The position numbers and the translations under genes are program-made. From Synechocystis sp. PCC 6714 (GTDB taxonomy: Bacteria; Cyanobacteriota; Cyanobacteriia; Cyanobacteriales; Microcystaceae): a stretch of DNA of 64,000 bases. The stretch is taken from positions 496,001 through 560,000 of the forward strand of contig NZ_CP007542.1 in the NCBI RefSeq assembly GCF_000478825.2. Reading direction: 5' to 3'. The notes below the pieces were generated by a model. That model ran no database searches. It had not been told where the DNA came from and was given only the letters and a program-made list of their open reading frames with translations. Shown here piece after piece: positions 54,948 through 64,000 of the stretch. Numbering within the stretch: position 1 is the stretch's first letter; each line of letters begins with the position of its first letter.

Positions 54948-57413
54948 CTATTCCACACCGGGGGCAATCAATTCCCTTGTTTCGCCGGGGATGACCACCA
55001 CTTGGTTGTCTTCGCCAATGTCCACCAGCGCTTGGCTGCCTTCCTTGAGACGGCCCGAAAGAATTTCTTCCGCTAACACGTCTTCCAGCAGGCGCATAAT
55101 GGCCCGGCGGAGGGGACGGGCACCGTAGGCGGGGTTAAACCCTTCTTCCACAATGCGTTCTTTGAACTTGTCGGTGACTTGCAAAGAAATTTCTTTTTCC
55201 ACCAACCGGGCAAACACATCCCGCAGAAGGATTTCGGAAATTTCCTTGACTTCCTCTTTGTTCAATTGACGGAAGACGATAATTTCATCCAGACGGTTCA
55301 GGAACTCGGGACGGAAGTAGTTTTTCAGTTCTTCATTGACCAGGGAGCGAATGCGATTGTACTGGGACTCCGCCTGGTCATCGGCAAAGTCAAAGCCCAA
55401 ACCGCCGCCACCTTTTTCAATTACCTTGGAACCGATGTTGGAGGTCATAATCAACAGGGTGTTTTTGAAATCCACTGTGCGACCTTTGGCATCGGTGAGG
55501 CGACCATCTTCCAAAATTTGCAACAGCATATTGAAGATGTCGGGGTGGGCTTTTTCAATCTCGTCAAACAGCACCACCGTGTAGGGACGGCGACGTACTG
55601 CTTCCGTCAACTGACCCCCTTCGTTATAGCCCACATAGCCGGGGGGGGAACCGATCAATTTAGAAACGGTGTGCCGTTCCATAAATTCCGACATGTCCAG
55701 GCGGATCATCGCTTCCTCGGAACCGAAGAAGTAAGCCGCCAGAGCTTTGGTCAACTCGGTTTTACCCACCCCGGTGGGACCGGAGAAAATGAAGCTAGCA
55801 ATGGGACGGTTGGGATTTTTCAACCCTACCCTGGCCCGACGAATGGCCCGGGATACGGCTTTAACTGCATCTTCTTGGCCGATTAACCGTTGATGGAGGG
55901 TGTCCTCCATATGCAACAGTTTTTCGGATTCCGATTCCGTTAATTTGTTAACGGGGACTCCAGTCCAAGAAGCAACGATATGGGCAATTTCTTCGGAAGT
56001 TACTTCCGGTTCACCACTGTCCCCTTCCGCTTTTTTGGAAGAGGCGATCGCCCGGATTTGTTTTTTAATTTCGTCTTCCCGGTCTTTTAGTTCCCCGGCT
56101 TTGTCAAAGTCTTGGTTGCGGACGGCGTCATCTTTTTCTTTGAGAATTTGCCGCAATTCCTTGTCCAACTCCTTGGCGGCGGGGGGCAATTGGGAATTGA
56201 TCAAGCGCACCCGGGAACCGGCTTCGTCAATCAAATCGATCGCCTTGTCGGGCAAGAAACGGTCAGAGATATAACGGTCGGAAAGTTTGGCGGCGGCCTC
56301 CAGGGCTTCGTCCAAAATTTTCAGTTTGTGGTGCTGTTCGTAACGTTCCCGCAGACCGTAGAGGATTTCGATGGTTTCTTCCACGGAGGGTTCCCCCACC
56401 ATCACGGGTTGGAAACGCCGTTCCAGGGCCGCATCCCGTTCAATGTGTTTACGATACTCATCGAGGGTGGTGGCGCCAATACATTGCAACTCACCCCGGG
56501 CTAAGGCGGGCTTGAGGATATTGGCCGCGTCGATTGCCCCTTCGGCAGCACCGGCTCCAATCAGGGTATGGACTTCGTCGATGACGAGGATGATGTTACC
56601 GGCTTGGCGGATTTCATCCATGATTTTTTTCAGTCGTTCTTCAAATTCCCCTCGGTATTTGGTGCCGGCCACCAGCAAACCGATGTCCAGGGTCACCACC
56701 CGCTTTTCTTCGAGGATGTCGGGAATATCTTTGTTGGCAATGCGCTGGGCTAAACCTTCGGCGATCGCCGTTTTACCCACCCCCGGTTCCCCAATCAGGA
56801 CAGGGTTATTTTTGGTGCGGCGGCCCAGGATTTGAATCACCCGCTCAATTTCTTTTTGGCGACCCACCACAGGATCCAACTTTCCTTCGGCGGCCATCTG
56901 GGTCAGATTGGAACCAAATTCGTCCAAAGTCGGGGTTTTGGTGCGGCCACCACTGCCACCACCGGCGGCTACTTCGGCCGTTTCCCCCAACATACGGATC
57001 ACCTGGGTGCGGACTTTGGAAAGATCAACCCCTAGGTTTTCTAATACCCGGGCGGCTACCCCTTCCCCTTCTCGAATCAGACCCAACAGTAAATGTTCGG
57101 TGCCGATGTAATTGTGCCCCAGTTGCCTGGCTTCCTCAAGGGAAAGTTCCAGCACTCTTTTAGCCCGGGGGGTAAAGGGAATTTCCACGGCCACAAAACC
57201 TGATCCCCGCCCGATAATTTTCTCTACTTCGATGCGGGCGTCTTTGAGATTAACCCCCATGGATTTGAGAACCTTGGCGGCGACGCCAGTTCCTTCGCCA
57301 ATCAAGCCGAGCAGAATTTGTTCCGTGCCAACGAAGTTATGTCCGAGGCGACGAGCTTCCTCCTGAGCAAGCATGATTACTTTAATGGCTTTTTCTGTAA
57401 AGCGTTCAAACAT
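54948..57413 (-). CDS. clpC: ATP-dependent Clp protease ATP-binding subunit ClpC
   Basis: AAA+ unfoldase that feeds ClpP and acts in protein quality control. 821 residues. Two Clp_N repeats at 5-145 ([44 protein letters not shown]), AAA-1 with [14 protein letters not shown] near 210, UVR motif region ([34 protein letters not shown]), AAA-2 with [14 protein letters not shown] and the substrate-loop GYVGYNEGG. The C-terminal part [15 protein letters not shown] is the D2-small signature. Upstream neighbour dxr on the same strand is 354 bases away. Confidence 0.97.
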   Translation of the reverse strand: MFERFTEKAIKVIMLAQEEARRLGHNFVGTEQILLGLIGEGTGVAAKVLKSMGVNLKDARIEVEKIIGRGSGFVAVEIPFTPRAKRVLELSLEEARQLGHNYIGTEHLLLGLIREGEGVAARVLENLGVDLSKVRTQVIRMLGETAEVAAGGGSGGRTKTPTLDEFGSNLTQMAAEGKLDPVVGRQKEIERVIQILGRRTKNNPVLIGEPGVGKTAIAEGLAQRIANKDIPDILEEKRVVTLDIGLLVAGTKYRGEFEERLKKIMDEIRQAGNIILVIDEVHTLIGAGAAEGAIDAANILKPALARGELQCIGATTLDEYRKHIERDAALERRFQPVMVGEPSVEETIEILYGLRERYEQHHKLKILDEALEAAAKLSDRYISDRFLPDKAIDLIDEAGSRVRLINSQLPPAAKELDKELRQILKEKDDAVRNQDFDKAGELKDREDEIKKQIRAIASSKKAEGDSGEPEVTSEEIAHIVASWTGVPVNKLTESESEKLLHMEDTLHQRLIGQEDAVKAVSRAIRRARVGLKNPNRPIASFIFSGPTGVGKTELTKALAAYFFGSEEAMIRLDMSEFMERHTVSKLIGSPPGYVGYNEGGQLTEAVRRRPYTVVLFDEIEKAHPDIFNMLLQILEDGRLTDAKGRTVDFKNTLLIMTSNIGSKVIEKGGGGLGFDFADDQAESQYNRIRSLVNEELKNYFRPEFLNRLDEIIVFRQLNKEEVKEISEILLRDVFARLVEKEISLQVTDKFKERIVEEGFNPAYGARPLRRAIMRLLEDVLAEEILSGRLKEGSQALVDIGEDNQVVVIPGETRELIAPGVE

Positions 57414-57767
57414 AACCTAAATCCATCACCTCAGCGTGCCCTGTGTATTGCTGATTCTAACATAGCGCTTTTACTGTGCTGTTGCCCTGGGTACAGCCGT
57501 GGGTGTAGGTTTAACGGTGGAATGGCGAACTGCGTCTGTGGGGTTTTCCTCACCTCCATTGTTCTGTTAACCACCGATGAAGCTGTGCCTTTAACCGAAA
57601 AAATTGCCCATGGTTTCCCCCCAAATGGTGAAGAATATCTGTTTGAAGTGGCAACGATAAAGTCGGCGATCGCCAGATTTCAGCAATTATTGGCGAGAAA
57701 AACCAGTTGAATTGGACTCTCCAAAATGATTATTCAGCCAATCATTCCGGTGAAAGTGAAAATTGCT
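57414..57767. other. 354-base gap between dxr and clpC, with a doubtful small gene
   Basis: On the plus strand, an ATG at 57522 opens 62 codons to 57710 (N-terminal hydrophobic segment CVCGVFLTSIVLL, then a polar C-terminus). It lacks a strong Shine-Dalgarno and I do not recognise it, so I treat it as doubtful. The clpC promoter should lie near 57420-57500 on the minus strand; no clear pair of boxes was assigned. One HIP1 site near 57667. Confidence 0.4.
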
Positions 57768-58952
57768 CTAGTTGTGGGCTGCAACAGCGGCACTGTTTTC
57801 CAACACAGTTTTCCGGGCCCATTGATCCGCCGCCAAAATAGTCTCTAAATCGGGGTTAGAAGTGTTCTGACCTGCGTAAAGATCACAGGCTTTTTCAATC
57901 AGACGGGGAATATCCAGAAAGCTAATTTTTTCTTGCAAAAACAACGCTACCGCCTGTTCATTGGCCGCATTTAACACCGCTGGCATGGCTCCACCGGCCC
58001 GGCCCGCCGCATAGGCCAATTGCATACAGGGATATTTGTCATGATCTGGCTCCCGAAAACTTAAACTACCAGCTTTAACTAAATCCAACGGCTCCCAGTC
58101 GGTGTAAATCCTCTCCGGCCAGGACAGGGCATAGAGCAACGGCAGACGCATATCAGGCCATCCCAACTGAGCTAACACCGACGTATCTTGTACTTCAATC
58201 AGGGAATGAATAATGCTTTGGGGATGGATGACAATGTCTATATGATCGTAATCCAAGTCGAACAAATAATGGGCTTCAATGACTTCCAAACCCTTGTTCA
58301 TCAAAGTGGCGGAGTCAATGGTGATTTTTTGCCCCATGGTCCAATTGGGATGTTTGAGGGCATCCTGCACTGTCACAAAGGGCAATCTTTCCACTGGCAA
58401 ATCTCGGAATGCCCCCCCGGAAGCGGTCAGAATAATCCGCCGTAATCCCCCGTCCGGGACCCCTTGCAAACATTGAAAAATAGCGGAATGCTCTGAGTCT
58501 GCCGGCAATAACTTCACCCCCATTTTTTCCACCAGGGGTAACACCACCGAGGCCCCAGCAATTAAAGTCTCTTTATTGGCTAAGGCAATATCTTTCCCCG
58601 CGGCGATCGCCGCCATGGTGGGCAATAAACCAGCACAACCGACTATTCCAGTTACCACACTTTCCGCATCGCCGTAACGGGCCACCTCCACTACCCCTTC
58701 CTCCCCCACCACATATTGGGGTTGGTAATTAGTTAGCTTGGCCACTGCCGCTTTTAGATCTGGCAATTTTTCGGATTGGCGAATAGCAACGATTTCCGGT
58801 TGAAAATTGGCCACCTGCTCCGACAATAGGGTCACATTACCCCCAGCGGCCAAACCGACCACCTGAAAAGCCTCGGGATGATGGGTAACAATGTCCAAAG
58901 TTTGGGTACCAATGGAACCGGTGGAGCCGAGGATAGAAATACGTTTCACCAT
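57768..58952 (-). CDS. dxr: 1-deoxy-D-xylulose 5-phosphate reductoisomerase
   Basis: First committed step of the MEP isoprenoid pathway, giving MEP from DXP with NADPH. Start at the ATG at 58952 ([20 protein letters not shown]), which gives 394 residues; the longer frame to 59054 is not family-like. NADPH loop GSTGSIG (residues 8-14), active-site segments [25 protein letters not shown] and [22 protein letters not shown], and C-terminal helix [17 protein letters not shown]. fba lies upstream on the same strand. Confidence 0.97.
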   Translation of the reverse strand: MVKRISILGSTGSIGTQTLDIVTHHPEAFQVVGLAAGGNVTLLSEQVANFQPEIVAIRQSEKLPDLKAAVAKLTNYQPQYVVGEEGVVEVARYGDAESVVTGIVGCAGLLPTMAAIAAGKDIALANKETLIAGASVVLPLVEKMGVKLLPADSEHSAIFQCLQGVPDGGLRRIILTASGGAFRDLPVERLPFVTVQDALKHPNWTMGQKITIDSATLMNKGLEVIEAHYLFDLDYDHIDIVIHPQSIIHSLIEVQDTSVLAQLGWPDMRLPLLYALSWPERIYTDWEPLDLVKAGSLSFREPDHDKYPCMQLAYAAGRAGGAMPAVLNAANEQAVALFLQEKISFLDIPRLIEKACDLYAGQNTSNPDLETILAADQWARKTVLENSAAVAAHN

Positions 58953-59233
58953 TACCGCCGTTGCTTGAGCTAAAACTAATCCTCCCAATCTTAAGGGGTT
59001 GCTGCCCATCTGAGAAGAAAAAACTCCCCCAGGTTTTAACCTAAGGAGGAGCAAAATTATTTATTCTCTATGTTTCCAATAAGCCAAAACTTAGAGGCTG
59101 TTCTATAAAGTTATGACCCGATCCCTAAATCTCCTCACTAAAGCTCTGGCAAGTCAGAAGAATCTCCCCCCACAATTGGGGGGCCGGGGGGGCTTTTCAA
59201 ACACGTTCCTAAAAACGAAAAATTAACCCCAAT

Positions 59234-60313
59234 CTACACAGCAACAGAAGTGCGGGAAGTGGCGGTCAATTCACCTTTGGCATACTTAGCGGCGTAGTCG
59301 TCCAAGGTCAATTGTTTGATCTTAGAAGCGTTACCAGCGGTCCAGAACTGTTGATAGCGGTCAGCACAAACCTGTTTCATGTATTTGATGGAAGGTTTGA
59401 GGAAGTGACGGGGGTCAAAGTTCTTAGGATCCTTAGCGGCGGCTTCCCGGAAAGCGGCCGTGATGGCCAAACGGTTATCGGTATCGATGTTTACTTTGCG
59501 GACACCGCTCTTAATACCTTTTTGAATTTCTTCTACGGGCACACCATAGGTTTCGGGGATAGCACCACCGAATTCGTTAATCATATCGATCCATTCCTGG
59601 GGAACGGAGGAAGAACCGTGCATTACCAAGTGGGTGTTGGGCAACAGGCGGTGAATTTCTTCAATGCGGCTGATGGCCAAAACTTCTCCGGTAGGTTTGC
59701 GGGTGAATTTGTAAGCACCATGGCTGGTACCGATCGCCACGGCGAGGGCATCAACTTGGGTTTTGTTAACGAATTCCACCGCTTCCTCAGGGTCGGTCAA
59801 CAGTTGGGAGTGGTCTAATTTACCTTCAAAACCGTGGCCGTCTTCCGCTTCCCCTTGGCCGGTTTCCAAGGAACCTAAGCAACCCAATTCCCCTTCCACA
59901 CTGGCCCCAACGGAGTGGGCAACTTTTACCACTTCAGCGGTAACGTTAACGTTGTACTCAAAGCTAGCGGGGGTCTTGGCGTCAGCTTCCAAGGAACCGT
60001 CCATCATCACACTGGTGAAACCGTTGCGGATGGCGGAATAGCAAGTGGCGGGGCTATTGCCATGGTCCTGGTGCATAGCAATGGGAATGTGAGGATAGGT
60101 TTCGACCGCCCCTAAGACCAAATGGCGCAGAAAATTTTCCCCAGCGTAGCTCCGGGCACCACGGGAAGCTTGCAAAATCACAGGGCTGTTGGTTTCATCA
60201 GCGGCCTGCATGATCGAAATGATCTGCTCCATGTTGTTGACGTTGAAAGCGGGAATGCCATAACCATTTTCCGCCGCATGGTCTAACAGCAATCGCATTG
60301 GGACGAGAGCCAT
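59234..60313 (-). CDS. fba: Fructose-1,6-bisphosphate aldolase, class II
   Basis: Zinc-dependent aldolase for glycolysis and the Calvin cycle, which also makes sedoheptulose bisphosphate. 359 residues. Zinc ligands lie in MHQDHGNS and later GTSHGAYKF. The phosphate/K+ site is NVNNMEQI and the substrate loop [20 protein letters not shown]. The ATG at 60313 has a strong Shine-Dalgarno (AGGAGGATTT just upstream). A clear promoter lies about 70 bases above (60380-60408). Confidence 0.97.
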   Translation of the reverse strand: MALVPMRLLLDHAAENGYGIPAFNVNNMEQIISIMQAADETNSPVILQASRGARSYAGENFLRHLVLGAVETYPHIPIAMHQDHGNSPATCYSAIRNGFTSVMMDGSLEADAKTPASFEYNVNVTAEVVKVAHSVGASVEGELGCLGSLETGQGEAEDGHGFEGKLDHSQLLTDPEEAVEFVNKTQVDALAVAIGTSHGAYKFTRKPTGEVLAISRIEEIHRLLPNTHLVMHGSSSVPQEWIDMINEFGGAIPETYGVPVEEIQKGIKSGVRKVNIDTDNRLAITAAFREAAAKDPKNFDPRHFLKPSIKYMKQVCADRYQQFWTAGNASKIKQLTLDDYAAKYAKGELTATSRTSVAV

Positions 60314-60379
60314 AAATCCTCCTAAGTTCTATTGCCTAATGTGTATTGGGGTCGCAAGACAAGTCTTTATATGGGTCTC

Positions 60380-60408
60380 ATCTTAGGCTAGTTTCTGTCC
60401 CTTGACAA
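60380..60408 (-). promoter_or_regulatory. Sigma70-type promoter for fba
   Basis: Minus strand: -35 TTGTCA (60403-60408), 17-base spacer, -10 TAAGAT (60380-60385). Near-consensus hexamers at ideal spacing, about 70 bases upstream of the fba start and in the correct direction. Confidence 0.6.
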
Positions 60409-60601
60409 TTTTTAATGATCTTTTTAGTCCTGCCCCAGGGAATTTGTGCTAGGGCATTGAAATCAATCCACACCAACATCCCCACCCTAGTCTATGGCTG
60501 AATAACCAAGTTTAGGATGGGGGAGAATTCGGGTAACTGATTCTGGATTTAGCAATGTTCCGCCCCGGCGATCGCCATTGGGGATCAGGGGATCAAACGG
60601 T

Positions 60602-61903
60602 TCAAAGGGTGGCGAATACTTCCTTGGCCACTGCAATGGTCTGGTCAATCTGGTCTTCGGTGTGAGCCAGGGAGGGGAAACCAGCCTCATACTGGGAAGG
60701 AGCTAGATAAACGCCCCGTTCCAACATGCCCCGATGGAAACGGGCAAATTTATTGGTGTCAGCCAACTTAGCATCTTCATAGTTTCTTACGGGACCAGGG
60801 GCAAAGAAAATGCCGAACATGGCGCTGATGGAACCGCCGCAAACCTCATGACCCGCATCCTTAGCCGCCGTTAGTAGCCCTGCCACCAGACGTTTAGTGA
60901 TTTTGTCTAAATATTCGTAGGAGCCTGGCTTTTGCAAAATTTCCAGGGTTTTAATGCCCGCTGTCATGGCCAAGGGATTACCGGACAGGGTACCCGCTTG
61001 GTACATAGGACCGGCTGGGGCCACCATGGCCATAATGTCTTCCCGACCACCGTAGGCCCCCACCGGTAAACCACCACCAATGACCTTACCGAGGGTAGTC
61101 AAATCCGGGGTAATGCCAAACCGGGCCTGGGCTCCACCGTAGGATACCCGAAAACCCGTCATCACCTCATCAAAGACCAGCAAAGCACCGTACTCCTTGG
61201 TCAGTTCCCGCAAACCTTCTAAAAAGCCCGCATCGGGGAGGATAAACCCTGCATTACCCACCACTGGCTCCAGAATCACCCCGGCAATGCTGTCGGGATT
61301 TTCCACGAACAGAGCTTTAACCGCTTCCAAATCGTTATAGGGAGCAGTCAAGGTTGCTTTGGTGGTGTTACTGGGCACCCCAGGAGAATCGGGAAGACCA
61401 AGGGTTGCCACTCCGGAACCGGCCTTCACTAAGAACATGTCGGCGTGGCCGTGGTAACAGCCTTCAAATTTAATAATCTTTTCCCGGCCCGTGAAAGCCC
61501 GCATCAGGCGCAACACAGACATACAGGCTTCGGTACCAGAGTTGACAAAGCGCACCATTTCAATGCTGGGCACAGCGTCGATGACCATTTCCGCCAACAC
61601 ATTTTCCTGGGCGCAGGGAGCGCCAAAACTGGTGCCCTTATCCAATGCTTCCTTGAGGGCATTGATTACGTCGGGGTGGGCGTGGCCGCAAATGGCGGGC
61701 CCCCAGGTGCCCACATAGTCTATGTATTGATTGCCATCTACGTCCCAAATCTGTGCCCCTTCTACTCGATCAAAAACAATGGGTTGGCCGCCGACGGACT
61801 TAAAGGCCCTCACCGGAGAACTGACACCGCCCGGCATCAGATGTTGAGCCGCTGTAAAAATCTCTTCTGATTTGGTGGTAATAAAAGGGGTTGCGTTAAC
61901 CAA
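60602..61903 (-). CDS. hemL: Glutamate-1-semialdehyde 2,1-aminomutase
   Basis: PLP enzyme making 5-aminolevulinate for tetrapyrroles (chlorophyll, heme, phycobilins). 433 residues. Start is a TTG at 61903, decided by a strong AAAGGAG seven bases before it on the minus strand and by the family's N-terminus ([16 protein letters not shown]). PLP-binding Lys in [18 protein letters not shown]. Conserved [13 protein letters not shown] and [13 protein letters not shown] also fit. 288 bases upstream of fba on the same strand. Confidence 0.97.
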   Translation of the reverse strand: MVNATPFITTKSEEIFTAAQHLMPGGVSSPVRAFKSVGGQPIVFDRVEGAQIWDVDGNQYIDYVGTWGPAICGHAHPDVINALKEALDKGTSFGAPCAQENVLAEMVIDAVPSIEMVRFVNSGTEACMSVLRLMRAFTGREKIIKFEGCYHGHADMFLVKAGSGVATLGLPDSPGVPSNTTKATLTAPYNDLEAVKALFVENPDSIAGVILEPVVGNAGFILPDAGFLEGLRELTKEYGALLVFDEVMTGFRVSYGGAQARFGITPDLTTLGKVIGGGLPVGAYGGREDIMAMVAPAGPMYQAGTLSGNPLAMTAGIKTLEILQKPGSYEYLDKITKRLVAGLLTAAKDAGHEVCGGSISAMFGIFFAPGPVRNYEDAKLADTNKFARFHRGMLERGVYLAPSQYEAGFPSLAHTEDQIDQTIAVAKEVFATL

Positions 61904-62150
61904 TTCGCGTCTCCTTTGGGTGTAAAGACTGGCTATAAAAATTTATCAAACCTGTGCCCGCAACAAAAATAGACGGGGATAACTCCACTGTACAGAATTT
62001 TGGTGCCCCATTGAACAAACTTCCGTTGTACTAGCTGACAATTCTATTCATTGGGGGCGATCGGATGAGAGTTGCTCCCAACCCCAACAACTGTGGAGAT
62101 AAGTTGGGGAAAATTTCCGCTTTTTACCTCCATTCTCCCTAGGGAGTTGA

Positions 62151-63305
62151 TTATTGTCGCAAAAGCAAATAATACATTTTCCCGTTGTCGCTCATTAAAC
62201 CGGCCCGATCGCCAGGGACTTGGCCCGTGCCCATAAAAATATCTACTCGGCCAGGACCTTTGATGGCACTGCCGGTATCCTGATCCATCACAAAACGACT
62301 GACATCAACTTTTTCCCCCCGACAATCGGGGACGGGGGCCGCCAAAACGGCGATCGCCCCTGGGGGCATCAGGGATTTATCCGTGGCAATGGACCGTTCA
62401 GCGGTAACCGGCACACCAATACTGCCCTTGGCGGGGGTGCTGGCGGCGGCCTCTTTGAAGAAAATCATCCGATTGTTACGGGGAATAAAACGACTCATTT
62501 CAGCGGGATTTTGCTCAAAATATTCAATTAGCCTCGGTAAAGTTACTTCCCCTGGCTGAAAAATTCCCTCGGCAATGGTTTCCCGACCCAAACTAACGTA
62601 GGGATAATCCGTGGCACCGGCAAAAGCAATGGAACTTTGGCCCCCACCCACCCAGTTGATTTTGGCGGAACCCTGCACTTGGATTAGATAGGCATCCAAA
62701 CGGTTACGGAACCAGGCAATTTCCCGACCCCGCAACTGACTAGATTTGCCCCGGCCATCAATGCCCTCCAGCTCAACCCTAGTGGGGTGAGGCTTGGACC
62801 AACGGGAAAAATTGGTGGGCAGACCGTAGATGGGATAGCGGTACTCTTCCGTTGGTTGGCGGCTGGCCGTGTAAACCGGCTCAAAATAACCGGTGAAATG
62901 GACGGTGCCCTGACCATCGGTGCCGATCGCCTGGTAAAACTGAAATTCCCTCGTAACGGCGGCTTGGAGTGCCTCAGGGTTGGGGGACTGTTGCAATAGG
63001 GTTCTAAAACGCTGGAGGGAACGGGCCACCCGCTCCCTAGTCACCCCCGGCACAGGATAATTTTGGTAAGCCCTGGCTGCACTGGCGGTTTTCAAATAGG
63101 CCAGGCTGTGGTCAATGGCCCGGAGCAGGGACTGTTTATCCCCCGCTGAACAATGGTTACCCCACAACTGTTCATCAAAACCCACCTGGGGTGCCAAATT
63201 TGTCCCACTCACGGGCATCAAGGGACGGGATTGGGCTCTGAGGATAGGGGCATTGATGCCGAAAACTAACAGCAAAGCCAGTAGTGGGAAAGATTGCTTG
63301 ATCAT
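62151..63305 (-). CDS. mltA: Membrane-bound lytic murein transglycosylase A
   Basis: Cleaves the glycan strands of peptidoglycan to 1,6-anhydro ends. 384 residues with an N-terminal signal (MIKQSFPLLALLLVFGINAP). Mature domain: MltA fold (residues ~120-285) with FTGYFEPVYTASRQ and GYPYVSLGRETIAEG-like segment (DYPYVSLGRE), and C-terminal 3D domain with RFVMDQDTGSAIKGPGRVDIFMG, where conserved Asp residues act in catalysis. A lipobox is not obvious. The downstream gene hemL lies 248 bases beyond the mltA stop. Confidence 0.94.
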   Translation of the reverse strand: MIKQSFPLLALLLVFGINAPILRAQSRPLMPVSGTNLAPQVGFDEQLWGNHCSAGDKQSLLRAIDHSLAYLKTASAARAYQNYPVPGVTRERVARSLQRFRTLLQQSPNPEALQAAVTREFQFYQAIGTDGQGTVHFTGYFEPVYTASRQPTEEYRYPIYGLPTNFSRWSKPHPTRVELEGIDGRGKSSQLRGREIAWFRNRLDAYLIQVQGSAKINWVGGGQSSIAFAGATDYPYVSLGRETIAEGIFQPGEVTLPRLIEYFEQNPAEMSRFIPRNNRMIFFKEAAASTPAKGSIGVPVTAERSIATDKSLMPPGAIAVLAAPVPDCRGEKVDVSRFVMDQDTGSAIKGPGRVDIFMGTGQVPGDRAGLMSDNGKMYYLLLRQ

Positions 63306-63539
63306 TGTTAGATTGTGGAGATTGTCGGCCGTTATCGGCCATGGAAAAATTTGTTGCTCCCCCAGTGGGACGATGGAGATTGCTGTCTAGAGACCTAATT
63401 TACCCTAATGGAATTGTTGAGGACAAAATGTACGGGCCGGTGTGCCAAACTGTCCAGATTACCGGCTTGAAAAAATGCACTCCATTGTGGGCTTTTTAAG
63501 CTAAATCAACTCTAACCAAGGTGGGCACAAATCTTCGAC

Positions 63540-64000
63540 CTAACCTGCCATGGGTAGATTACCCGTTTCCATCACTGTCGGGGTAATAAAACCCCGCAAA
63601 GCTGGCTCCTTCATGGCAGAAGTAAGTGCTTTGCCTTGGAGTAAAACTCCGAATTTACCCAAACCGCTGGGATCAATCAACTGATGCAAAATAGCCCGGC
63701 GGGAAAAAATTTCGTTCAAATCGTACTGCCCGTTCGACAGGGCCGCTAGGCGATCGCCAAGGCCGAGGTTCATCAAAAAAGGTCCCTGTTGGGTAAAGTT
63801 CAAACGGGTCAGACCATAGCATTCTCCCCACCATTCCAGGGCGGTGAAATTAACATGGGCAGTGACGTCCTGTTGGCCCAAATTGACAAAAGGATTATCG
63901 TGGTGCCGTTGTTGGAAATAACACTGCAAAGTGCCCCCTCGGCGTTGGGGATGGTAATATTTCCCCGCTGGATGACCGTAGTCCACCGTCAGGACCCATC
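63540..64000 (-). CDS. MidA/NDUFAF7-type SAM-dependent methyltransferase, 5' end outside window
   Basis: The frame is open to the window edge and ends at 63540; ~153 codons are present of ~390 in the family. The visible part is the C-terminal third of the DUF185/MidA (SAM-MT class, mitochondrial complex I assembly factor-like) family: VLTVDYGHPAGKYYHPQRRGGTLQCYFQQR and DVTAHVNFTALEWWGECYGLT are its signature. It presumably methylates a protein, as NDUFAF7 does an Arg in complex I. It precedes mltA on the same strand (234 bases). Confidence 0.85.
   Translation of the reverse strand, partial: WVLTVDYGHPAGKYYHPQRRGGTLQCYFQQRHHDNPFVNLGQQDVTAHVNFTALEWWGECYGLTRLNFTQQGPFLMNLGLGDRLAALSNGQYDLNEIFSRRAILHQLIDPSGLGKFGVLLQGKALTSAMKEPALRGFITPTVMETGNLPMAG

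Noticed and set aside
55179-57035. Long plus-strand open frames opposite clpC
   Set aside because: They are antisense shadows of a strongly conserved gene with GC-biased codons; translations have no family features.
57522-57710. Definite small gene between dxr and clpC
   Set aside because: Short, no strong ribosome site, no recognised family; kept only as a doubtful frame in the gap description.

Overview
The window is cyanobacterial and almost certainly from a Synechocystis species. The octameric palindrome GCGATCGC (HIP1) recurs throughout. The gene set includes the alkane pathway pair (aldehyde-deformylating oxygenase, acyl-ACP reductase), MenG, ClpC, GSA aminotransferase and a cyanobacterial-type DUF2808 protein. 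Several gene orders (rfbA-ado-aar; nnrDE after hypB; bioB-bioY-lspA; clpC-dxr-fba-hemL-mltA) match what I remember of Synechocystis PCC 6803. The oxygenase differs at several residues from the 6803 protein as I recall it, so this is probably a close relative such as a PCC 6714-like strain. No rRNA, tRNA or CRISPR array was seen.

Layout. 1-7.6 kb: 3' part of mnmG, a large multi-PAS histidine kinase, trmFO (two tRNA-modifying flavoproteins flank the kinase), then a DUF2281/PIN toxin-antitoxin pair. 7.6-20 kb: glyS, an rfbA-like nucleotidyltransferase, ado and aar with a terminator between them, a Crp/Fnr-type regulator, creatininase-family protein, AI-2E-type membrane protein, queA, bioD, prs. 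20-34 kb: secreted DUF2808 protein, secreted FAD oxidoreductase, DMT transporter, purS-purQ, birA, a universal stress protein, menG, a decayed IS701-like element, recO with an LD-carboxypeptidase, hypB, nnrDE. 33-43 kb: bioB-bioY-lspA (overlapping), a two-domain PPK2 protein, an orphan DppB-type permease, hisS, an acidic-repeat protein, a secreted DUF4214 protein, a GNAT acetyltransferase.

43-53 kb is the accessory region and the most interesting part. Read on the minus strand, an apparent ancestral operon ygiB-like, ygiC-like (glutathionylspermidine-synthase family), a putative ferritin-like di-iron protein and a GNAT acetyltransferase has been split twice. One insertion is a three-gene, AT-rich glycosyltransferase/methyltransferase cluster, flanked by a truncated and a complete copy of the di-iron gene. 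The other carries a stand-alone reverse transcriptase of the Abi/unknown-group (defence) type plus a Uma2 nuclease-like gene. It is flanked by duplicated copies of the di-iron/GNAT gene junction. The visible break-points I could resolve fall on HIP1 sites.

53-64 kb returns to core genes on the minus strand: sbcD, clpC, dxr, fba, hemL, mltA and the 3' part of a MidA-type methyltransferase, with a small flavin-reductase-like gene at the start.

Biotin genes are spread over the window (bioD, birA, bioB-bioY), a typical cyanobacterial dispersion. Core metabolism (fba, prs, dxr, hemL, menG, purSQ) supplies the Calvin cycle, nucleotide, isoprenoid, tetrapyrrole and quinone pathways.
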